This document shows, piece by piece, positions 33,348-41,429 of a stretch of DNA of 64,000 bases (its first letter is position 1; the number at the start of each line of letters is the position of its first letter). The DNA is from Acidimicrobiales bacterium (GTDB lineage: Bacteria > Actinomycetota > Acidimicrobiia > Acidimicrobiales > SZUA-35). Made by a program: the position numbers and the translations under genes. Under the pieces are notes generated by a model. That model was not told the DNA's origin, ran no database searches, and saw nothing but the letters and a program-made list of their open reading frames with translations. The stretch is taken from positions 62,001 to 126,000 of the forward strand of contig JANQPB010000009.1 of the NCBI GenBank assembly GCA_028285495.1, given 5' to 3'.

Positions 33348-34547
33348 TCAGATGCCGCCCTCGGGCTCGAGCGGCTCGTCCGGCAGGTCCTTGACCTTGA
33401 CCCGCCGCTTGCGCCTGGCCGGGATCAGGCCCCGCATCTTCTCGAGGTTGCCGTAGCACAGGAGCCGGTCGTCGGCCTCCAGCACCCGATCGCCCCGCGG
33501 GTTCGGCACGACGATGGCGCCCCGAAGCAACGACAGCACCGTGATGTCGTCGTCCGCGAAGTTGGCCTCGGCCATCGTCTTGCCGACGTAGCCCGAGTCG
33601 TCCTTGATCAGCAGCTCGGCCACGCCGTACCCGGTGCTGACCGAGAGCCGCTGGCGGACGTCGAGCTCGGGGAACGCCACCTGGTTGGCGATGTGGTCGA
33701 TGACGGCGCCGGCGATGTCGAGCTCGGTCGCCTGTTCGATGCCCTCGAGGCCGGGGGAGGAGTTGACCTCCAGGATGAGCGGCCCGTCGCGACCCTCCAA
33801 CATGTCGACGCCGGCCACCCGGAGCCCCATGATCTGGGCCGCCTGGACGGCGGTGCGCTCGTAGGCCGGTTCGAGATCGATCGCCTCGGTGCTGCCGCCC
33901 CGGTGCACGTTGCTGCGGAACTCGTCACCCTTGGCCACCCGCCGCATCGCCGCCACCACCCGGTCGCCGACCACGAAGGCCCGGATGTCGCGGCCCTTGC
34001 TCTCGGCCACGAACCGCTGCAGCAGCACGTTGGTGCCGGTTGTCTGCAGGGTCTCGATGATCGCCTCGGCGATCTTGGCGTCGGGGGCCAGCATCACCCC
34101 GACCCCCTGGGTGCCCTCGAGGAGCTTGATGATGACCGGGGCGCCGCCGACCCGGCGGATGGCGGGGATCACGTCGTTGCGGTCCCGGACGAAGGTCGAC
34201 GGCGGGATGCCGACGTCGTGGCGGGACAGGATCTGCAGGGCCCGGAGCTTGTCTCGGGAGTTGGCGATCCCGTTCGACGTGTTCGGGGTGTAGACGTCCA
34301 TCTGCTCGAACTGGCGGACCAGCGCGGTGCCGAAGTACGTCACCGACGCGCCGATGCGGGGCAGGACGGCGTCGTAGTCGGACAGCGGCCGGCCACGGTA
34401 CTGGAGGTCGGGCTCGTCACCCGAGAGGTCGATGGCGAACCGGAGGGTGTTGAGGACCCGTACGGCGTGGCCACGATCGAGCGCCGCCACCCGCAGGCGG
34501 GTCGTGCTGTAGCTGTCGGGGGAGCGGGACAGGATGGCCAGCTTCAT
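33348..34547 (-). CDS. RimK-type ATP-grasp glutamate ligase fused to a TrkA_C domain
   Basis: RimK-type ligases join L-glutamate to protein or peptide C-termini with ATP. The first 300 or so residues match: LAILSRSPDSYSTTRLRVAA, PRIGASVTYFGTALVRQFE, NSRDKLRALQILSRHDVGIP, PVIIKLLEGTQGVGVML, DIRAFVVGDRVVAAMRR and the metal loop PLILEVNSSPGLEGIE. The remaining 80 residues are a TrkA_C/RCK_C-type domain (VAELLIKDDSGYVGKTMAE, then ITVLSLLRGAIVVPNPRGD), usually a ligand-sensing module of potassium-transport regulators. This fusion is unusual. Its ATG overlaps the stop of the M14 gene, and it is the last of three coupled genes. Confidence 0.85.
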   Translation of the reverse strand: MKLAILSRSPDSYSTTRLRVAALDRGHAVRVLNTLRFAIDLSGDEPDLQYRGRPLSDYDAVLPRIGASVTYFGTALVRQFEQMDVYTPNTSNGIANSRDKLRALQILSRHDVGIPPSTFVRDRNDVIPAIRRVGGAPVIIKLLEGTQGVGVMLAPDAKIAEAIIETLQTTGTNVLLQRFVAESKGRDIRAFVVGDRVVAAMRRVAKGDEFRSNVHRGGSTEAIDLEPAYERTAVQAAQIMGLRVAGVDMLEGRDGPLILEVNSSPGLEGIEQATELDIAGAVIDHIANQVAFPELDVRQRLSVSTGYGVAELLIKDDSGYVGKTMAEANFADDDITVLSLLRGAIVVPNPRGDRVLEADDRLLCYGNLEKMRGLIPARRKRRVKVKDLPDEPLEPEGGI

Positions 34548-35719
34548 CGCTCGCCGCCCCCGTCCTCGGTGCCGTGCACGGCGTCGCGGTCCTCGACGCC
34601 GTCACCGCCGGCCCGCCCCGGTTCGTCGGTCTCGGCGATGTGGACGACAGCGTCGCCCTGGTTGACCACCGGATCGAGGTTGAGGCCGACGACGGTTCCG
34701 CTGGTCGATGCCATGATGCGGCTGAGCCGGTGGCCGAACGTGTCGTGGATGCGGCCCATCATCTCGCCCTGCTCGACCCGCTCGCCCAGCTCGACCTGCA
34801 GCTGGGCCAGCCCGGTTCGGCGGGCCCGCACCCACCTCGATCGCCTGGCCACGAGCGGTCCGGCGAGCTCGGACGCCCTGGCGTCGTCGCGGCGGAGGTG
34901 CTGGCGGATGTCCTCGGGCACCATGTCGAGCTGGGCCAGGACCCGGATGATGCCGCTCACCCCGGTCCGGATCGACGGCTCGTCGAAGCGCCAGGCCTCG
35001 CCGGCCTCGTAGAGCAGCACGCTCACGCCGAGGTCGGCCGCAACCTGGCGGAGCGACCCGTCCCGGAGCGACGAGTGCATCAGGACCGGCGGGGCGAAGG
35101 CCCGGGCCAGCTCGGCGGTGGTCGGGTCGTCGAGGTCGGCCCGGATCTGGGGGAGGTTGGTTCGGTGATCGGAGCCGGTGTGCAGGTCGATCCCGACCTC
35201 GCAGCGGGTCACGACCTCGTCGGTGAAGAGCCGGGCGATCCGCGACGCAAGCGAGCCGCGGTGCGAGCCGGGGAACGAGCGGTTGAGGTCACGGCGGTCG
35301 GGCAGGTAACGGCTTCCGTTCATGAACCCTGGCACGTTGATCACCGGGACCGCGACGAGCGTGCCGGCCAGGCGCCTGGCGTCGAGCAGCCCGAGCACCC
35401 GGCGGATGATCTCGACCCCGTTCAGCTCGTCGCCGTGGATGGCCGCACCGATCCAGACCGTCGGACCGTCCCGCACCCCGTGCAGCACCCGGACCGGGAT
35501 CGACAGCGGCGATCCGGTGATCATGCGGGCCACCGGCAGCTCGATCTCGAGCTTGCGGCCGGGGCTGACCGTTGCCGAGCCGATGGCGAACGGCGGACGG
35601 GCCTGGCGGGGCGACCGTCGCCTCGGTCTCGACCGGTCGGCCACCGGTCGAGCGGGCTCCGACCGTGGTGGGGCCACGTCCTCGATCGGTCTGGCCTCTG
35701 GCGGTGCCTCGTCGGTCAC
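34544..35719 (-). CDS. succinylglutamate desuccinylase/aspartoacylase family protein (M14)
   Basis: This family of zinc carboxypeptidase-like enzymes removes acyl groups from amino acids. The 391-residue product has a 45-residue Pro/Arg-rich N-terminus and the catalytic core: zinc motif GAAIHGDELNGVEIIR, substrate-binding SRYLPDRRDLNRSFPG, the second zinc histidine in VGIDLHTGSDHRTNLPQIRA and the general-base glutamate in LLYEAGEAW. A C-terminal beta domain (VELGERVEQGEMMGRIHDTF, then ASTSGTVVG) resembles a lipoyl-like barrel. The GTG start overlaps the DUF785 stop by four bases and the stop overlaps the RimK ATG by four. The trio should be translated together. Substrate is unknown; an acylated or glutamylated amino compound is the natural guess. 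Confidence 0.83.
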   Translation of the reverse strand: MTDEAPPEARPIEDVAPPRSEPARPVADRSRPRRRSPRQARPPFAIGSATVSPGRKLEIELPVARMITGSPLSIPVRVLHGVRDGPTVWIGAAIHGDELNGVEIIRRVLGLLDARRLAGTLVAVPVINVPGFMNGSRYLPDRRDLNRSFPGSHRGSLASRIARLFTDEVVTRCEVGIDLHTGSDHRTNLPQIRADLDDPTTAELARAFAPPVLMHSSLRDGSLRQVAADLGVSVLLYEAGEAWRFDEPSIRTGVSGIIRVLAQLDMVPEDIRQHLRRDDARASELAGPLVARRSRWVRARRTGLAQLQVELGERVEQGEMMGRIHDTFGHRLSRIMASTSGTVVGLNLDPVVNQGDAVVHIAETDEPGRAGGDGVEDRDAVHGTEDGGGER

Positions 35720-36207
35720 GGCCGCCGCCGCCGGTTGAGCCGGCGGACCTCGATCGGCGGTCGGCCGGCGACGAACGACCGGTCCGGGGTGACCGAGGCC
35801 CAACCCCGGAGGCCCTGCCGGCCGATCAGGAGGCGGAACCCCATCTGGCTGCGCTCGGTGAGCGTGGTCTCGAACGGCAGCGTCAGCTCGCCGACCCGGA
35901 GGGTCGTGGCGACGACCGGCCGGCGCTCGGTGGCTCCGTTCGAGCTGCGCACCGTCCGGGTATCGACGACGGGGAGCTCGGCCTTGACGGCGTCGGCGTC
36001 GGAGCGCTGCCACGGCTGGACCGTGAAGCGGGCGATCGGGCCGTCGCCACCGTCGACGAGCTCCAGATCGACGGCGTGCAACGCCGAGGACCTGGCCCCG
36101 GTGTCGACCTTGGCCTTGATCCACGGGACGCCGAGATCGGGCAGCCCGACCCACTCGCGCCAGCCGACGATCGAGGTGGCTTCGCCACCGCCTCGTTGGA
36201 CCTTCAT
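35716..36207 (-). CDS. DUF785/RimK-associated putative zinc protease (retropepsin-like)
   Basis: The 163-residue protein belongs to the family called putative ATP-dependent zinc protease, which has a retropepsin-like fold. It opens VGWREWVGLPDLG, has the D-T-G motif in IKAKVDTGARSSALHAVDLE, and SSNGATERRPVVATTLRVG, TLTERSQMGFRLLIGR and the FVAGRPP tail. Family members are often encoded beside RimK ligases. GTG 36213, GTG 36210 and ATG 36207 are all possible starts; I use the ATG. It is the first gene of the trio, coupled to the M14 gene. Confidence 0.82.
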   Translation of the reverse strand: MKVQRGGGEATSIVGWREWVGLPDLGVPWIKAKVDTGARSSALHAVDLELVDGGDGPIARFTVQPWQRSDADAVKAELPVVDTRTVRSSNGATERRPVVATTLRVGELTLPFETTLTERSQMGFRLLIGRQGLRGWASVTPDRSFVAGRPPIEVRRLNRRRRP

Positions 36208-36307
36208 CACCACTCAGCGTACCGCCAGCGCTCGGACCGTCTCGACGAACGCCACGGGCCACCCGGCCCCGTTCAAGCAATCCGGCCGGACGGTCGATCC
36301 ATCCTCC

Positions 36308-38731
36308 GTGAGGAAGCCGCTGCTCCTGGTCCTCGTCGCCTTCGCCTCGGTCCTCCTGCTGCCGGCGGCCGGGGAGGCCAGGACGCGGGACGACGGGAGC
36401 CTGTGGTTCTTCGACGGGGAGGCCGGCCGCTACGACCTCTGGGAGAACACCCGGCTCCGGGTGGACCCGGCGAGAGGGCGACTCTTCGACGGGTTCAAGC
36501 TGGTCGACCCCGACACCGGCGTCGAGACGATCCTGCCGGTCCGGGCCACCAGCTCCTTCGACGGCAACCTCATCGTCGGCTGCGAGTACGGACGCCTGGT
36601 CGTGTTCGACGTCGCCACCGACACGGTCGTCCACGATCTCGGGCCGGACGACCTGCCGACGCCATCGATCGGGTACTGCGAGCTCCGGGACGGCAAGGTC
36701 TACATCGCCAACGTCGCCGGGGTGCTGGTGGTCGACCTCGGCGACTACTCGTCCAGCCTCCTCACGTACCCCGGCCACACCATGCTCACCGTCATCCCCG
36801 GCGTCGGCCGCGAGGACGGCGTGCTCCACGTCCGCAGCGCCTGGGAGTACTACGACATCGATCTCGCCGACCCGACGACGATCATCGGCCCCCGCCAGGC
36901 CCGGTTGCCGGTGACGGCCAACACCAACAGCACATTCGACACCGAGGGGACCGACATCGTCGAGTACGACCGGCAGGGTGCGGTGCTCCGGACGGTCCCG
37001 TGCCCGGGGGCCGACGGCTGCGACGACCTGCGCGACCTCTATCCGCTCGATCACGATCGGCTGCTGGTCGCGGGCTCCCGGAGCCTGGGACTGCTCGACC
37101 TCGCCTCCGGCGAGACCCTGGCCCAGGTCGACACGACGCTGACCGAGCACCTCAACCTCGTCGACGACGACCACGTGTACATGAGCCGCGACAAGGACGT
37201 GATCCGCATCGATCGGGACGCCGGGTACATCACCAAGGCCCCGGGCCTGGTCGATCTCCGCACGGCGACGACCCGGTACGTCAGGACGTGGTCGCTGTTC
37301 GAGCCGGTCGCGGTGACGGTTGACGGCGTCGCCGTTCCCTTCACCCGGGCCACGGCCGGCGTCGACGTCGACCTCAGCGGCCTCGCTTCGGGGACGGCGA
37401 CGATCACGGTGAGCTTCGCCAACGGCGCGACGACGCCGCCGGTGTCGATCGAGGTGATCGGCCTCCCCGTCTCGACCACGGTCTTCGTCACCGCCCACGA
37501 CGAGGTGGGACAGTCGAACGACGCCACCATCACGATGCGCTGCACCGGCGTGTACGCCCAGGTCGAGGCCAAGACGATCTCGTCCGGTCAGCGGATCCCC
37601 TTCGACGTCCCGCTCGGCGCACCCTGTGAGGCAACGGCGGCCGGGGGGCGCTTCGGCCCGCTCGCCGCCGGTGGCTTCGTCATCGACTACTCCACGACGT
37701 GGCCGGACCCCCAGCTGGGCGATCCCGGCACCGAGTGGCACGTCTGGGTCGGGGCCGACCGGGTCGATCCGGTCCACTGGATCGTCCTCGACAAGAGCGG
37801 CGGCTCGATCGCCCAGCGCCCGGCGACGCTGACCTGCGCCGGGCGACCGGCCTGGCGGGGTGACGTCGAGTACGGCCAGTTGCACCGCTTCGTCAACGAC
37901 CTCCGGACGGGCGGCCCCAACCCGTGCCAGTGGGTCGTCGACGAGATCGACGGGTTCGACGGCGTCCTGGTCGAGACCTTCGGCCCGGTGACCAGGACGC
38001 CGTTCGTCTACCACGGCGACTCGTCGACGCTCACCATCGTCACCGACTACTACCTCCACCCCGACGTCGGACCCGAGGCCTTCCTCGACGCCGTCAACCG
38101 CCGGGCCAACGGCCGCGTCAGCACCCCGGGTGAGCTGAACTGGTGGACGCCCCGCATCAACGACAATCCGGGCTTCCGTGGCCTCGCCGTCGACGCCATC
38201 GTCCGCAGTGACGAGTACCGGTCGAGAACCGAGACGATCGCCAGGCTGTACCAGGCCTACTTCGACCGGCTCCCGGACGCCGCCGGGCTCGCCTACTGGG
38301 CCGACGTCGCCAGCCGGGGGACGAGCCTGCTCACCATCTCGAGCTACTTCGCCGACAGCGAGGAGTTCCGTCGAAAGTACGGAGGCGCCGACAACGCGAG
38401 GTTCGTGTCGCTCGCCTACGACAACGTGCTCGGCCGACCGCCGGACGGGCCCGGGTACGACTACTGGCTCCGAGCGCTCGAGGCCGGGACCCTCGACGGC
38501 CCCGGCGTGCTGTTCTACTTCTCCGACGGTGCGGAGTTCCGCACGGCGATGCGGGAGCGCCTGGCGGTGACCGGGACCTACACGCTCGTGTTGAACCGGG
38601 CCCCGACGCCGACCGAGCTGCAGGCGGGGATCGACTCGTTCCGGGCGACCGACAGCCTGGCCCTGCTGGCCAACACCCTGCTGGCCAGCCCGGACTTCGC
38701 CGCGAGCTTCGCCACCCACCTGCGGCCCTGA
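36308..38731 (+). CDS. exported DUF4214 domain protein with beta-rich N-terminal half
   Basis: The 807-residue product has a signal peptide (KPLLLVLVAFASVLLLPAAG, cleavage near AGEA-RT). The N-terminal half has repeated short beta strands of the type seen in beta-propeller or quinoprotein-like folds (VVFDVATDTVVHDLG, VLVVDLGDYSSSLL, LGLLDLASGETLAQ). A middle region with Ig-like strands follows. The C-terminal 200 residues are DUF4214 (VRSDEYRSRTETIARLYQAYFDRLPDAAGLAYW, written in parts here, then FADSEEFRRKY and NVLGRPPDGPGYDYW). DUF4214 occurs in surface and secreted proteins, often with adhesion roles. The GTG start has no clear ribosome-binding site. It diverges from the trio. Confidence 0.7.
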   Translation: MRKPLLLVLVAFASVLLLPAAGEARTRDDGSLWFFDGEAGRYDLWENTRLRVDPARGRLFDGFKLVDPDTGVETILPVRATSSFDGNLIVGCEYGRLVVFDVATDTVVHDLGPDDLPTPSIGYCELRDGKVYIANVAGVLVVDLGDYSSSLLTYPGHTMLTVIPGVGREDGVLHVRSAWEYYDIDLADPTTIIGPRQARLPVTANTNSTFDTEGTDIVEYDRQGAVLRTVPCPGADGCDDLRDLYPLDHDRLLVAGSRSLGLLDLASGETLAQVDTTLTEHLNLVDDDHVYMSRDKDVIRIDRDAGYITKAPGLVDLRTATTRYVRTWSLFEPVAVTVDGVAVPFTRATAGVDVDLSGLASGTATITVSFANGATTPPVSIEVIGLPVSTTVFVTAHDEVGQSNDATITMRCTGVYAQVEAKTISSGQRIPFDVPLGAPCEATAAGGRFGPLAAGGFVIDYSTTWPDPQLGDPGTEWHVWVGADRVDPVHWIVLDKSGGSIAQRPATLTCAGRPAWRGDVEYGQLHRFVNDLRTGGPNPCQWVVDEIDGFDGVLVETFGPVTRTPFVYHGDSSTLTIVTDYYLHPDVGPEAFLDAVNRRANGRVSTPGELNWWTPRINDNPGFRGLAVDAIVRSDEYRSRTETIARLYQAYFDRLPDAAGLAYWADVASRGTSLLTISSYFADSEEFRRKYGGADNARFVSLAYDNVLGRPPDGPGYDYWLRALEAGTLDGPGVLFYFSDGAEFRTAMRERLAVTGTYTLVLNRAPTPTELQAGIDSFRATDSLALLANTLLASPDFAASFATHLRP

Positions 38732-38809
38732 GGCCAACCGATCGTCGAGCGGCCGCCGGCTCGGATCCGGGGAGCGCCACCCGGTCGCCGCCGGCCCGGC
38801 CCGCCCCGC

Positions 38810-39745
38810 TCAGCCGAACGAGTCGGCGAGGGCCGCCACGGCGGTGTCGGCGGCGTCGGTGATCGGCTCGCCGTGACCGACGAGCAACGTGTTGAACGAC
38901 AGCTGGGCCAGCTGGCGGATCGTGTCCCGGGACCGGGGGATGTCGTCGAAGAACCGCTCCGGCCCCTCGATCACGCCGCCGCCATCGGTGAAGATCGCAT
39001 CGCCGGCGACGAGCAGGCCGGCGGTGTGATCGATCACCGCCATGTGGCCGGCCGTGTGACCAGGCGTCGACAGCATCTCCAGGCCGAACACGTCCTCCCC
39101 GCCGGCCAGCCCGACGATCGACTCGGCCGAGATCTGGTCGAGGTCGGCCTCGCCGGCGTACACGGTGGCTCCGGCGGCCAGCTCCATCACCTCGCCGATC
39201 GAGCCGGCGTGGTCGCCGTGGTGATGGGTGAGGACCACGTGGTCGACATCGTCGTAGTTGAGCCCGAGGGTGCCGAGGCTCTCGCCGATGGCGGCCGCCG
39301 ACCCGGCAACGCCGGTGTCGACGACGGCGGCGCGGTTGCCGCGGGCCAGCACGTAGGCCGACACGAAGCCGAGGTTGGCCCTGGCCCACCGCAGCTCGTC
39401 ACCGGCATCATCCGTGGCCTCGCCGGAGCCGGCCCCCTCCTCGGCGACGCTGTCGTCGGCCGCCGCCGTCGTGGTGGTGGTGGAGCCGCCGGTCGGGTCG
39501 TCGCCGCCCGACGGTGACGACGGGCTCGCCTCGTCGTCGCCGCCGGCGCAGGCGGCGGCCAGCGGGGTCACCACGGCGAGGGCGAGGGTCCCGCGGCCGA
39601 CGTCGCCGAGGAAGGCGCGCCGGGAGCGCACGGCGGCCCCTCCGCCGACCGACTGGAGCCGGGGGCGGGGGCGGAAGATCGGCCCCGTCGGCGCCGGGTG
39701 GGGCAGGGGCTCACCGTTCGGTCCGGTGTGGTGGTTGCCGCACAT
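38810..39745 (-). CDS. MBL-fold hydrolase, Tat-exported lipoprotein
   Basis: The 311-residue protein has a twin-arginine signal (RSRRAFLGDVGRGTLALAVV) ending in a lipobox (LAAAC), so it should be Tat-exported and lipid-anchored. A Ser/Gly/Thr/Asp-rich linker leads to a metallo-beta-lactamase fold with VLTHHHGDHAGS, the second-histidine region STPGHTAGHMAVID, VAGDAIFTDGG and the final LVGHGEP. All metal motifs are present. The ATG at 39745 follows AGGAG. The family covers lactonases, thioesterases and other hydrolases; the substrate is unknown. The first 60 residues before the twin arginines are unusual (CGNHHTGPNGEPLPHPAP) and longer than a normal signal n-region. Confidence 0.8.
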   Translation of the reverse strand: MCGNHHTGPNGEPLPHPAPTGPIFRPRPRLQSVGGGAAVRSRRAFLGDVGRGTLALAVVTPLAAACAGGDDEASPSSPSGGDDPTGGSTTTTTAAADDSVAEEGAGSGEATDDAGDELRWARANLGFVSAYVLARGNRAAVVDTGVAGSAAAIGESLGTLGLNYDDVDHVVLTHHHGDHAGSIGEVMELAAGATVYAGEADLDQISAESIVGLAGGEDVFGLEMLSTPGHTAGHMAVIDHTAGLLVAGDAIFTDGGGVIEGPERFFDDIPRSRDTIRQLAQLSFNTLLVGHGEPITDAADTAVAALADSFG

Positions 39746-39917
39746 GGTGACGTCAGCTCCTCGTAGGCGGTTGGGGGGACAACCACGGCGCCGAGCCGCC
39801 TGTTCCCCGATCTCGATGTGCCCCACGGTAGGTGACGGGCGATCGGCCGTGGCGGCGCCGCCGCAGCGGCGTGGCGGGAGGGCCGCCACCCTTGGTGGGG
39901 CCCGACACGCCTGCGGG

Positions 39918-39923
39918 TATCAT
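39918..39923 (+). promoter_or_regulatory. candidate -10 for rplY
   Basis: TATCAT lies 165 bp upstream of rplY; a TTGGTG 20 bp further up is a poor -35. The transcript would include the hairpins at 40001-40063. Confidence 0.35.
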
Positions 39924-40000
39924 CAGACGTTGGCTGCGACGACCGCCACCGGTCGTTTCGGGGCCAACACAGACCGTCCGACCGGGCGAGGTCGGCCGAG

Positions 40001-40063
40001 CCGCTCCCCGAGCGGCCGCCCGGACCGGCCGGCATCAGGCCGGGTGAGCGCCACTGCGGTGGC
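40001..40063 (+). other. three consecutive hairpins in the rplY leader
   Basis: Stem 1 pairs CCGCTC (40001-40006) with GAGCGG (40010-40015). Stem 2 pairs CCGGCC (40025-40030) with GGCCGG (40038-40043). Stem 3 pairs GCCAC (40050-40054) with GTGGC (40059-40063). They end 11 bases before the ribosome-binding site. They may be a regulatory leader; in GC-rich DNA short stems also arise by chance. Confidence 0.35.
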
Positions 40064-40088
40064 ACCGATGTGGCAAGGAACTCTCAAC

Positions 40089-40748
40089 ATGCAGCAGACC
40101 GTGGTCAAAGCAACGCTCGGCCGCCCGACCGGATCTCGGGCCTCCCGCCGCCTTCGGGCCGAGGGCCGGCTCCCCGGCGTCGTCTACGGGCTTGGCAAGG
40201 ACCCGCAGCCGGTCGCCGTCGACTTCGCCGAGCTCCGGGCCGCCCTGACGGGCTCGGCCGGCATGAACGCCGTGTTCACCCTCGATCTCGAGGGCGACGA
40301 GGAGCAGGTGCTGGTCCGTGACGTCCAGCGCGACCCGATCCGCCGGGTCGTCACCCACGCCGACTTCCTCCGCATCGACCCGGACCAGAAGGTCCGGGTC
40401 AACGTCCCGATCGAGTTGATCGGCGAGGCCAAGGAGGTGCTCGAGGCCGGTGGCCTGGTCGAGCAGGCGATGTTCGAGATCGAGGTCGAGGTGGCGCCGG
40501 ACGCCATCCCCGAGTCGATCCCGGCCGACGTGTCGAACCTGACGCTCGACAGCCGGATCGCCGTTGCCGACCTCGAGCTCCCCGACGGGGTCACCACCCT
40601 GGTCGACGAGGAGATCTCGGTGGTCGTTCCGGTCGTCTCCCGGGCGGCCAAGATGGCCACCGACGACGAGGCCGACGACCTGGACGAGCTCGACGAGACC
40701 GAGGCCGGCGACGACGGCGACGAGGCCGCAGCCGACGAAGAGGAGTAG
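40089..40748 (+). CDS. rplY: 50S ribosomal protein bL25 (Ctc form)
   Basis: bL25 binds 5S rRNA. The 219-residue product has the N-terminal 5S-binding domain (ATLGRPTGSRASRRLRAEGR, then LPGVVYGLGKDPQPVAVD, typical of TL5/Ctc) and the C-terminal beta domain (VEVAPDAIPESIPADVSNL), followed by a very acidic tail (DDEADDLDELDETEAGDDGD). The start is ATG 40089, with AAGGA ten bases upstream; an in-frame ATG at 40068 is less likely. It precedes pth with a 9-base gap, the usual ctc-pth arrangement. Confidence 0.95.
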   Translation: MQQTVVKATLGRPTGSRASRRLRAEGRLPGVVYGLGKDPQPVAVDFAELRAALTGSAGMNAVFTLDLEGDEEQVLVRDVQRDPIRRVVTHADFLRIDPDQKVRVNVPIELIGEAKEVLEAGGLVEQAMFEIEVEVAPDAIPESIPADVSNLTLDSRIAVADLELPDGVTTLVDEEISVVVPVVSRAAKMATDDEADDLDELDETEAGDDGDEAAADEEE

Positions 40749-40757
40749 GCGGCACCC

Positions 40758-41390
40758 GTGTCCGCCTTCTCTCGCCGCCTGGGAGGGCAGGGACGGAGGG
40801 GCACGCCCGCCGATCTCCTGATCGTCGGCCTGGGCAATCCCGGGCAGCAGTTCGAGGGCACCCGCCACAACCTGGGAGCCGACGTCGTCGAGGTGCTGGC
40901 CGAGCGGGCCGGCACCCGCCTGAAGAAGACGAAGGCCCGCGCCCTCGCCGCCGGTGTCCTGATGAGCGACCAGCGGGTGGTGTTGGCCTTCCCGCAGACG
41001 TTCATGAACAACTCGGGTGAGTCGGTTCGCATGCTCGTGCGCTCGTTCGGCATCCAGGAGGCCAACCACATCGTCATCGTCCACGACGAGATCGACCTCG
41101 ACGTCGGCCGCCTCCGGCTGAAGGCCGGCGGGGGCCTGGCCGGCCACAACGGCCTCCGGTCGATCACCCAGCACATCGGCACGACCGAGTACATCCGCCT
41201 GCGGATCGGCGTCGGCAAGCCGCCGCCCTCCCAGGAGGTCTCCGAGTACGTGCTGCGCCGTCCGGGCAAGGCCGAGCAGGCCAGCCTCGACGCTGCGGTC
41301 CAGGAGGCGGCCGACGCCGTCGAGCTGCTGACCGAGGTCGGCGTCGACCAGGCGATGGCCTCCGTCAACCGCCGCACCAAGTCGAGCTGA
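40758..41390 (+). CDS. pth: peptidyl-tRNA hydrolase
   Basis: Pth recycles peptidyl-tRNAs released early from ribosomes. The 210-residue protein has LLIVGLGNPGQQFEGTRHNLG (with the catalytic histidine in RHN), FPQTFMNNSGESV, VHDEIDLDVGRLRLKAGGG, GHNGLRSI and the C-terminal lid. All active-site residues are in place. It starts at GTG 40758, between rplY and mfd. Confidence 0.96.
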   Translation: MSAFSRRLGGQGRRGTPADLLIVGLGNPGQQFEGTRHNLGADVVEVLAERAGTRLKKTKARALAAGVLMSDQRVVLAFPQTFMNNSGESVRMLVRSFGIQEANHIVIVHDEIDLDVGRLRLKAGGGLAGHNGLRSITQHIGTTEYIRLRIGVGKPPPSQEVSEYVLRRPGKAEQASLDAAVQEAADAVELLTEVGVDQAMASVNRRTKSS

Positions 41391-41429
41391 GCCGCGCCCG
41401 ACCGAGATGACGAGCCGAGCGGGGACCAG

